Of a DNA stretch of 15,018 nt, positions 1-4,159 are shown piece after piece. Source of the DNA: an uncultured Collinsella sp. GTDB lineage: Bacteria; Actinomycetota; Coriobacteriia; Coriobacteriales; Coriobacteriaceae. The DNA lies in NCBI GenBank assembly GCA_900555585.1, contig USLT01000008.1, forward strand, positions 1 through 15,018, given 5' to 3'. The notes under the pieces are model-generated. The model made no database searches and was not told the origin of the DNA. It saw only the letters and a program-made list of their open reading frames with translations. The translations under genes were made by a program, and so were the position numbers. The stretch's first letter is position 1. Each line of letters starts with the position of its first letter.

Positions 1-89
1 GCGAGGCAAAAACATCTGACCGCAAGGCATACGACAGCGCCGTCGAGGCATGGAACACGAGGGCGGGTGGCGACGATGAACGAGCCTAG
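1..89 (+). CDS. C-terminal end of a Lar-like (restriction alleviation) small zinc-ribbon protein, 5' truncated by window
   Basis: An open frame enters from the left edge (codons begin at base 3) and stops at TAG 87-89. The visible 28 residues include A-Y-D-S-A-V-E-A-W-N-T-R-A. This matches the way Lar-family proteins end: after their zinc ribbon they close with an Ala-rich helix and an A-W-N-x-R signature. The zinc-binding half would lie upstream, outside the window. Lar proteins of Rac-type prophages modulate host type I restriction, but in phages most family members have no tested role. The gene overlaps the next start by about 20 bases, as expected for a translationally coupled small-gene operon. 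The family call rests on this short tail only. Confidence 0.55.
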   Translation, partial: EAKTSDRKAYDSAVEAWNTRAGGDDERA

Positions 90-303
90 GCCCTGCCAGT
101 ACTGCGACGGCGAGAACCACGACTTCGACGTTGATGGATTCGATTACGAGGACGGCGTCGTGGTTGGCATCGAATGGAAGGACGGGATGCCGAGCATCTG
201 CGCGACGGGCTACTACGACGGCGGATACATCTGCGGCGTCGAGAACGTCGATATCCGGTACTGCCCGTTCTGTGGGAGGAGGCTGGTGAAAGATGCCGAG
301 TAA
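67..303 (+). CDS. Small phage zinc-ribbon protein
   Basis: A 78-residue protein starting at GTG 67, four bases after a GAGG sequence; an in-frame ATG at 76 is the alternative. Two cysteine knuckles frame an acidic middle: C-Q-Y-C at about residues 10-13 and C-P-F-C-G at about 66-70, the usual treble-clef or zinc-ribbon spacing in Lar-like phage proteins. The middle is rich in Asp, Tyr and Gly and looks like beta strands. It overlaps the genes on both sides (bases 67-89 and 293-303), so it is part of a coupled operon. No catalytic residues are evident. Metal binding is well supported by sequence; a role (restriction alleviation or nucleic-acid binding) is only inferred from the type. Confidence 0.75.
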   Translation: MATMNEPRPCQYCDGENHDFDVDGFDYEDGVVVGIEWKDGMPSICATGYYDGGYICGVENVDIRYCPFCGRRLVKDAE

Positions 304-631
304 CGAGGAGCGGAAGAAAATCGCCCAGATTCTACGTATGGGCATCGGCTCGACCGACAACATGAGCGACGGCGCATTCATCGAGTGGGTATTCAGCGTC
401 ATAAGCGACGGCTGCGATGGTCACATCCTCACCCACCTTGCGAATCTCGCGGAGCCACAAGAAGAGGAGACAACAACGGGAGCATTAATCGAAGCGAACG
501 ATGAGTGGGTGTGCGACTCATGCGGCGGCTCGATTCAGGGCGCGGTCTTCATCCCCGAAATAGACGCCTTCGTCAATACGCCGATCTATTGCCCCGCGTG
601 CGGCAGGAAGGTGATTCACCATGCCGATTAA
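293..631 (+). CDS. Small phage protein with C-terminal zinc ribbon
   Basis: A 112-residue protein whose ATG lies 11 bases inside the preceding gene. The N-terminal third (S-N-E-E-R-K-K-I-A-Q-I-L-R) is a charged helix. A helical middle contains H-L-A-N-L-A-E-P, equivalent to the R-L-A-D-L-I-E motif of the next gene. A C-terminal zinc ribbon has C-D-S-C-G (about 74-78) and C-P-A-C-G-R-K-V near the end. It shares this plan with the protein encoded at 621-992, so the two are probably paralogues arising by tandem duplication. No enzyme signature is visible; function unknown. Confidence 0.75.
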   Translation: MPSNEERKKIAQILRMGIGSTDNMSDGAFIEWVFSVISDGCDGHILTHLANLAEPQEEETTTGALIEANDEWVCDSCGGSIQGAVFIPEIDAFVNTPIYCPACGRKVIHHAD

Positions 632-992
632 CCGCGAGCGCCGCGAGGTGGCGCGTAGGCTGCGCGAGCTGGCGGCAGATTACGAGAAGGTACCAGCATG
701 GAGTGTCATCGCGAGCGGCGAGCTTCCCGCGCCGATAGACGATGCCTTCATGGCGTGCGGACTCGGGCGCGCTATCCACGCTACCGAGATTTGTAACCGC
801 CTCGCCGACCTCATTGAGACGAAGGAGCGGACGTGTCGAATGACGGTGCTCGAAAACGCCCGAGGCAATCCGAAGTACTTCCTCATGTACGTCTGCTCGG
901 AGTGTCACGGCGCGGTGGTCCACACCCAAAACGACCCGATTTACTACTGCCCGAACTGCGGGGCGCGCGTCGTGAAGGAGGATGGCGAATGA
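621..992 (+). CDS. Small phage protein with C-terminal zinc ribbon, paralogue of upstream neighbour
   Basis: A 123-residue protein starting at ATG 621, again overlapping its predecessor by 11 bases. Order of parts: a basic N-terminal helix (N-R-E-R-R-E-V-A-R-R-L-R-E-L), a middle helix with R-L-A-D-L-I-E, the stretch E-R-T-C-R-M, and a C-terminal ribbon with C-S-E-C and C-P-N-C-G-A-R-V-V. This recurrent architecture is, from memory, frequent in phages and mobile elements of Coriobacteriia, often in several diverged copies; I know of no assigned function. The stop TGA overlaps the next ATG as ATGA (989-992), indicating translational coupling. Confidence 0.75.
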   Translation: MPINRERREVARRLRELAADYEKVPAWSVIASGELPAPIDDAFMACGLGRAIHATEICNRLADLIETKERTCRMTVLENARGNPKYFLMYVCSECHGAVVHTQNDPIYYCPNCGARVVKEDGE

Positions 993-1189
993 AGCCAAGG
1001 GAAATGCGGCTGATGGTTACCAGCATCGAGTCGACCGTCTTCGTGCTCGGGCGCGTCGAACCGGTGAAGATCGAGGTCACGGCGACCGATTGTGACACCG
1101 AACTCGCCTTCAAAATCGGTATGCGGGAATCGCTCCGAGTCGGGGACGTCCTGAAAGTGACCGTCGAGCACGAGCAGGTGGACGAATGA
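989..1189 (+). CDS. Small hypothetical beta-rich phage protein
   Basis: A 66-residue protein beginning at the ATGA overlap with the previous gene; an upstream extension in the same frame only shadows the neighbour. The sequence alternates hydrophobic and polar residues (S-T-V-F-V-L-G-R-V-E-P-V-K-I-E-V-T-A) and ends with G-D-V-L-K-V-T-V-E-H, suggesting a small beta barrel or OB-like fold. It has no cysteine pair, unlike its neighbours. It is not recognised as a named family. Position and overlap place it in the same polycistronic unit. Confidence 0.65.
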   Translation: MKPREMRLMVTSIESTVFVLGRVEPVKIEVTATDCDTELAFKIGMRESLRVGDVLKVTVEHEQVDE

Positions 1190-1356
1190 CCGACGCCGAG
1201 AAGCTTTCGAGCCCCGCGGATATCGCCGACCGCCTGCACGACGAGGCGCGGGCGCTGTCCGAGCTGAGCGGCGAGCACCCGATGGGGCCGGGCGCCGCGT
1301 CGGCCATGGCCGTGAAGTTCGGAATCGCGGGCGAGCTGAGGGAGGTGCTGAGGTGA
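1186..1356 (+). CDS. Very small hypothetical protein
   Basis: A 56-residue reading frame from ATG 1186, in an ATGA overlap with the preceding stop, to TGA 1354-1356, in a GTGA overlap with the next start. The overlaps at both ends and codon use like the neighbours argue that it is translated. It begins M-T-D-A-E-K-L-S-S-P and contains one predicted helix (A-D-I-A-D-R-L-H-D-E-A-R-A-L) plus a second near the end (G-I-A-G-E-L-R-E-V-L-R). Its last codons carry the GGAGGTG ribosome binding site of the downstream DUF3310 gene. No family is recognised. Confidence 0.55.
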   Translation: MTDAEKLSSPADIADRLHDEARALSELSGEHPMGPGAASAMAVKFGIAGELREVLR

Positions 1357-1631
1357 CCGAGGTGCGACATAGCTGCGACATGGGTGCGAAACCTACTGCG
1401 ACAATGTCGCGACAGGAAAACGACACTGTCGCATCGCCAGCGCATTACACGCAAGGCGGAATCGAGTGCATCGACGCAATGGAATCCGCAATGCCGCGCG
1501 ATCAATTCGAGGGCTACCTACGAGGCAACGTCCTCAAATACGTCTGGCGCTACGACCGAAAGAACGGAGCTGAGGACCTGGAGAAGGCGCGCTGGTACCT
1601 CGACAAGCTGATTCAGAAGTTAACCGTCTAA
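1353..1631 (+). CDS. DUF3310 family phage protein
   Basis: A 92-residue protein. GTG 1353 is preferred because GGAGGTG at 1341-1347 is well placed; ATG 1380 and ATG 1404 are in-frame alternatives lacking such a site. The DUF3310 core is clear from about residue 27: P-A-H-Y-T-Q-G-G-I-E-C-I-D-A, then G-Y-L-R-G-N-V-L-K-Y-V-W-R-Y, then N-G-A-E-D-L-E-K-A-R-W-Y-L. Family members are common in phage early/middle regions and have been called nucleotide-kinase-like, but the activity is not established. The first 25 residues look unstructured, and the DNA there carries a regularly spaced repeat array. It is the last gene before a terminator. Confidence 0.9.
   Translation: MTEVRHSCDMGAKPTATMSRQENDTVASPAHYTQGGIECIDAMESAMPRDQFEGYLRGNVLKYVWRYDRKNGAEDLEKARWYLDKLIQKLTV
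1363..1433 (+). repeat. Helically spaced TGCGACA array (about 11-bp period) in the 5' end of the DUF3310 gene
   Basis: Units start at 1363 (TGCGACA), 1374 (TGCGACA), 1385 (TGCGAAA), 1397 (TGCGACA), 1408 (CGCGACA) and 1419 (AACGACA), giving steps of 11, 11, 12, 11, 11. Two inverted partners create palindromes: TGTCGCGACA at 1405-1414 and CGACA-C-TGTCG at 1421-1431, followed by TGTCGCA at 1427-1433. Units fall in all three reading frames, so the protein does not explain the repetition. Confidence 0.7.
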
Positions 1632-1636
1632 AACAT

Positions 1637-1667
1637 GCCTGCGGTGCTTCGGTGCCGCGGGCTTTTT
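1637..1667 (+). terminator. Rho-independent terminator of the small-gene operon
   Basis: An 11-bp stem (1637-1647 with 1652-1662, three G-T wobbles) is closed by a TTCG tetraloop and followed by five T (1663-1667). It lies just after the DUF3310 stop. Its T-run runs directly into the -35 hexamer of the next promoter. Confidence 0.88.
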
Positions 1668-1694
1668 GCGTATCTACCTGCCAAAACCTATAAT
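1666..1694 (+). promoter_or_regulatory. Promoter of the regulator gene
   Basis: TTGCGT (1666-1671) and a perfect TATAAT (1689-1694) are separated by 17 bp, the optimal sigma-70/SigA spacing. Transcription would start near 1701, inside the inverted repeat described separately. The regulator's ribosome binding site follows at 1720-1726. Confidence 0.72.
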
Positions 1695-1714
1695 AGATAA
1701 CATGTGTTAGATAA
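1694..1714 (+). promoter_or_regulatory. Operator-like inverted repeat over the start site
   Basis: TAACA (1698-1702), TG, TGTTA (1705-1709) is a perfect inverted repeat. It is flanked by a direct repeat of TAGATAA at 1694-1700 and 1708-1714. It touches the end of the -10 and covers the expected transcription start, a typical place for repressor binding or autoregulation. The binding protein is unknown. Confidence 0.45.
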
Positions 1715-1719
1715 GAAAC

Positions 1720-1735
1720 AAGGAGGCTTATCATA
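1720..1735 (+). promoter_or_regulatory. Strong ribosome binding site followed by a non-canonical ATA start codon
   Basis: AAGGAGG occupies 1720-1726. Six bases later is ATA (1733-1735) in the frame of the regulator. No ATG, GTG, TTG or CTG exists in that frame between the upstream stop (TAA 1712-1714) and ATG 1811, which has no ribosome binding site. Confidence 0.6.
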
Positions 1736-2191
1736 GACGCTAAATGCTATTTCGAGTCCGCGCGGGCTGCTCAACGCGCCATAGACCGCCGCTACCGCAT
1801 CATCGAGTCAATGCGCGCCCGCGAGGCTGTCCGCGCCCAGCGCTACGACGTCATAGGTCATGGCGGTGGAGGCTCGCACGACGCCATGCTCGCGACGGAC
1901 GCCCGCATGGATGCCGAGAGCGCAGCGCGAGCCGAGATAGCGCAGCTGACCTCCGAGGTGGAGGACGCACGCGCCGTGTGCGCTGGAGTACGCGCGGCGA
2001 ATCCAACGCAGCGATGGGGGGACGTGCTCGAAGCGCGGTACATCGAGTGCATGGATTGGCGTCACGTCGCGCTGCTCGTTGACATGAGCGAGCGCCAGGT
2101 GCATTCCGACCACGACGCCGCGCTCGAATGGGTGGACCTGGTTGGCATCGCAGCCGCACGCGAGGGCATGGGGCAGGCGTCGTTATTCTGA
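1733..2191 (+). CDS. RinA/ArpU/DUF1492-like late transcription regulator (probable ATA start)
   Basis: Read from ATA 1733 the protein has 152 residues. It begins D-A-K-C-Y-F-E-S after the initiator, resembling the D-A-K-x-Y-L opening typical of DUF1492/RinA-like phage proteins; from ATG 1811 it would lose 26 residues of that helical region. Residues about 1-85 are long charged helices interrupted by H-G-G-G-G-S. From about residue 105 there is a sigma region 4-like helix-turn-helix: L-E-A-R-Y-I-E-C-M-D-W-R-H-V-A, then M-S-E-R-Q-V-H. Related proteins (RinA in staphylococcal phages, ArpU) switch on packaging and structural genes. It has its own promoter and operator-like repeat upstream and an iterated-site promoter downstream, which makes it the likely late-gene controller. 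DNA binding is well supported. Whether it activates initiation or antiterminates is unknown. Confidence 0.75.
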   Translation: MDAKCYFESARAAQRAIDRRYRIIESMRAREAVRAQRYDVIGHGGGGSHDAMLATDARMDAESAARAEIAQLTSEVEDARAVCAGVRAANPTQRWGDVLEARYIECMDWRHVALLVDMSERQVHSDHDAALEWVDLVGIAAAREGMGQASLF

Positions 2192-2250
2192 AACTGCAGA
2201 CAATTGCAGAAACCTGCAGGTAAATGCATGCAAATGCAGCTAACTGCACG
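2192..2250 (+). repeat. Six TGCA-centred direct repeats at exact 10-bp spacing
   Basis: TGCA occurs at 2195, 2205, 2215, 2225, 2235 and 2245, each usually preceded by AA plus one base and mostly followed by G, so the consensus decamer is AA-N-TGCA-G-NN. A seventh TGCA at 2229 makes ATGCATGCA. The array begins immediately after the regulator stop and ends 12 bases before a -10-like hexamer. All six sites lie on the same face of the helix. Most likely it is a binding array for the regulator. Confidence 0.8.
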
Positions 2251-2262
2251 CGAAATAGAGCG

Positions 2263-2268
2263 TATAAC
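2263..2268 (+). promoter_or_regulatory. -10-like hexamer of a putative late promoter downstream of the TGCA array
   Basis: TATAAC matches five of six bases of the -10 consensus. The expected -35 position (about 2240-2245, CTAACT) has no consensus and is inside the repeat array, the arrangement seen at activator-dependent promoters. Transcription would start near 2273-2275. The AT-poor surroundings make the hexamer stand out, but a single hexamer is weak evidence. Confidence 0.45.
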
Positions 2269-2325
2269 TAAGATGTGCAGACGCACGGACAATTTCCAAC
2301 CGCGTCTTGTGCAACCTCCTTGTTA

Positions 2326-2353
2326 GCCGTCCGTTCGCGCGGGCGGCTTTTTT
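2326..2353 (+). terminator. Rho-independent terminator between regulator and HNH genes
   Basis: GCCGTCCG (2326-2333) pairs with CGGGCGGC (2340-2347), with one G-T wobble, and is followed by six T (2348-2353). It could end the regulator transcript, and it also lies only about 60-80 bases downstream of the putative late promoter. Confidence 0.88.
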
Positions 2354-2378
2354 ATTACCAATCTAAGGCGGCGAATCG

Positions 2379-2780
2379 ATGCCATCGAGCAACCCGCGAT
2401 ACGCGAACTACTCCGCACGCTCATCACTTCGAAAGCGTATGGCATCGCAGCCGCAAGCCTGCTGGATGTGCGGTATGCCGATAGATACAGCCCTGCCCGC
2501 ACGCCATCCATACGCGCTCGAACTAGACGAGCTTGTCCCGATCTCGAAGGGCGGAAGCGCGATAGACCCCGCGAACATCCGTGCCGCCCACCGCTGCTGC
2601 AACCAGTGGAGGGGCGACAAGCCCGTCGGCCGCGTGCAGTCCATCGCGACCGCCGCCCGCTCCGCGTTCGGGGCGTGGAGGTCGCCAGCCGAGTTCGTGC
2701 TGTTCGCGCGATCGGCGGCGAAGGGGGCGAAGCAATCGCCGACTAGGCGGGTCGAGCTAAGCAACTCAAGAAACTGGTGA
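2379..2780 (+). CDS. HNH endonuclease (probable packaging-associated type)
   Basis: A 133-residue protein whose ATG 2379 follows AAGGCGG (2365-2371) by seven bases. C-W-M-C (28-31) and C74/N75 in H-R-C-C-N-Q-W-R-G frame an HNH treble-clef fold, with E-L-D-E-L-V-P-I-S-K-G-G (48-59) in the first strand and H71 as the last histidine. The position normally D-H is D-E here (D50-E51). The D-E-x-V-P-x-S-x-G-G form occurs in other phage HNH proteins as I recall, so it need not be dead. Small HNH proteins encoded next to the terminase (HK97 gp74 type) are needed for cos cleavage. Location upstream of TerS and TerL fits this, although a second HNH gene lies between. Terminators flank the gene on both sides. 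Confidence 0.85.
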   Translation: MPSSNPRYANYSARSSLRKRMASQPQACWMCGMPIDTALPARHPYALELDELVPISKGGSAIDPANIRAAHRCCNQWRGDKPVGRVQSIATAARSAFGAWRSPAEFVLFARSAAKGAKQSPTRRVELSNSRNW

Positions 2781-2818
2781 TAAGCGGTCCAGCTAACCGC
2801 ATCACATATCACGGATGA

Positions 2819-2852
2819 GCCGTTCACTCCCTGCACCGGGTGGACGGCTTTT
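2819..2852 (+). terminator. Rho-independent terminator between the two HNH genes
   Basis: An 11-bp stem (2819-2829 with 2838-2848, two wobbles) with an 8-base loop CCTGCACC is followed by TTTTCTC. The loop plus one base (2830-2838) is perfectly complementary to CGGTGCAGG at 2859-2867, allowing a competing or pseudoknotted fold before the next gene. Confidence 0.8.
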
Positions 2853-2883
2853 CTCGTTCGGTGCAGGAAACAAGGTGCAGACA

Positions 2884-3921
2884 ATGACTAAGCGGATAAC
2901 CGAGGAGACCGCGCGTGAGTGGTTTGAACTTACGAGGCGCGGAGAATCGTCCTATCAGATAGCAGATAAATACGGAGTAGACAGGGGAACCGTATCCAAG
3001 CATCTTCGCAAACTCGGATATGCTCCAGGTAAAGGCGGAGGCGCTACAGCTCGCAACAATGCACGCCGTTCCAAAGAGGCTGAGGCAACACGCATCAAGC
3101 GACTAAACGATTTGCTCGCCGACAGGTTCGAGGTACTTGAATCGAACCGACGCTTCCAATGCACGCTCCGATGCAAGACCTGCGGGCATGTGTTCAAGCG
3201 CACGCTCGATATGAGGTACGAGCCGCGCTGCCCCGAGTGCGAGCGCGTGAGAATGGAGCGCAATGCACGCGAGATGGAAGCCGCCCGTGAATTAAATGGC
3301 AGAAACAAACAGCTCGTGAAAGCGTTCAACCTATTCCTTAAGGCGAAGCAACGCGACGATGAAACCAATAAGTGGCTCGATGCCGAGCATGTTTGCAGGG
3401 AATGTGGCAAGGTGTTCACAGCCAGGCAGCTCAGAGAATCAAATCCTTGGTACTCCAGCGATTCACCGACGTTCTGCTGCAATGAATGTTCCAAGAGATA
3501 CCACAGAAGGAACTCAAGGCATCGAAGGCGCGAGCGCTTGGTATGTGGGGATGGTGTATCGCTCGCGCAGCTTATCGATCGTGATGATGGCATCTGCTAT
3601 CTATGCGGTCAGCTCGTCGATAAGAACGATTTCAATATCACAGACGATGGATGGTTTGTTGCAGGCCCGAGCTACCCGTCTGTTGACCACGTTGTTCCAC
3701 TCGCGCGAGGCGGAATCAACAACATGGGCAACGCGAGGCTCGCTCATTGCAGGTGCAACGCGCTGAAGAGCGACAGCCTGCTCGAAGAGCTTGGAGATGC
3801 CCACGCCCCCGCCCCCGGGGGGTGCCCCACCTCAGACCCCGGCGGCATAGCAGTTCCACACCTAGACATCAAAATCCACAATAAGGAGGCGGCGGATGCC
3901 CAAGAACAAACCGCTCTCTGA
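2884..3921 (+). CDS. Large HNH endonuclease with N-terminal helix-turn-helix and zinc fingers, homing-endonuclease-like
   Basis: A 345-residue protein from ATG 2884, eight bases after AAGG; an earlier ATG at 2815 overlaps the terminator stem and is rejected. Parts in order: helix-turn-helix about 22-45 (S-Y-Q-I-A-D-K-Y-G-V-D-R-G-T-V); a C97/C100...C116/C119 zinc finger; a basic helical linker; a C171/C174...C198-C202 finger; then HNH with C238/C241, S-V-D-H-V-V-P-L-A-R-G-G (266-277), H288 and C291-N292. A DNA-reading front end on an HNH nuclease is the plan of phage homing endonucleases. Base composition is lower here (one hand-counted 60-base line, 2941-3000, is 47% G+C; 4681-4740 in terL is 77%), suggesting later acquisition. 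The last 40 or so residues (from G304) are Pro/Gly-rich, come from a GC-rich tract that may be the cos site, and overlap TerS by 26 bases. Confidence 0.82.
   Translation: MTKRITEETAREWFELTRRGESSYQIADKYGVDRGTVSKHLRKLGYAPGKGGGATARNNARRSKEAEATRIKRLNDLLADRFEVLESNRRFQCTLRCKTCGHVFKRTLDMRYEPRCPECERVRMERNAREMEAARELNGRNKQLVKAFNLFLKAKQRDDETNKWLDAEHVCRECGKVFTARQLRESNPWYSSDSPTFCCNECSKRYHRRNSRHRRRERLVCGDGVSLAQLIDRDDGICYLCGQLVDKNDFNITDDGWFVAGPSYPSVDHVVPLARGGINNMGNARLAHCRCNALKSDSLLEELGDAHAPAPGGCPTSDPGGIAVPHLDIKIHNKEAADAQEQTAL
3802..3845 (+). other. Candidate cos (packaging) site: GC-rich tract upstream of TerS
   Basis: The tract contains CCCCCGGGGGG (3812-3822), then TGCCCC and, after a short gap, ACCCCGG. 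Cos phages with HNH-TerS-TerL clusters commonly carry such a C/G-run palindrome just before terS. The position is right, but no overhang can be determined from sequence alone. The reading frame through it gives low-complexity Pro/Gly protein, consistent with a non-coding origin. Confidence 0.4.
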
Positions 3922-4159
3922 TTCCACCACCACCATCGAGCTGGCGTGGAGGGATGGCGACGAGCTATCCGTGACGCGCGAGGTGGTCCGCAAGTACGCC
4001 CGCGTGCTCGACATGACGGACAGCGGACGCGACATCAAGCCGCTTGCCTCTGGGATGTTCGAGGCAATCGACCGCCTGAAGGCGCTCGAGGACGCGGAGG
4101 CCGCGAAGTCCGGCGCGACGCCGCTTGAGAAGATTCTGAATGGCGTGGCCGATGGCTAG
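3896..4159 (+). CDS. terS: Probable terminase small subunit
   Basis: An 87-residue protein. ATG 3896 follows a perfect AAGGAGG (3883-3889) at six bases. It is short and mostly helical, with V-R-K-Y-A-R-V-L-D and L-A-S-G-M-F-E-A-I-D-R-L-K-A-L-E, the kind of YA..LD and closing L..L helix found in small actinophage TerS proteins. The gene directly precedes and overlaps terL by 20 bases. TerS recognises the packaging site (cos/pac) and loads TerL. No clear N-terminal helix-turn-helix is seen, so the assignment depends partly on position. Confidence 0.7.
   Translation: MPKNKPLSDSTTTIELAWRDGDELSVTREVVRKYARVLDMTDSGRDIKPLASGMFEAIDRLKALEDAEAAKSGATPLEKILNGVADG

Noticed and set aside
573..998. Minus-strand open frame of 141 codons
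   Set aside because: Shadow of the zinc-ribbon genes; no ribosome binding site or family resemblance.
1744..2082. ATG-started 112-residue frame 17 bases after the strong ribosome binding site, overlapping the regulator
   Set aside because: The protein is Arg-rich low-complexity of the kind produced by out-of-frame reading of GC-rich genes; the overlapping frame gives a recognisable regulator with helix-turn-helix, and the spacing from the binding site is too long.
2192..2250. CRISPR array
   Set aside because: Units are 10 bp with no spacers of useful length and no cas genes nearby; it is an operator-type array.
2273..2326. 17-codon frame that might be a leader peptide between the late promoter and terminator
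   Set aside because: No ribosome binding site and no codon pattern suggesting attenuation, although its stop touches the hairpin.
2815..2883. Earlier start (ATG 2815) for the second HNH protein
   Set aside because: It would place coding sequence through the terminator hairpin and lacks a ribosome binding site; ATG 2884 has one.
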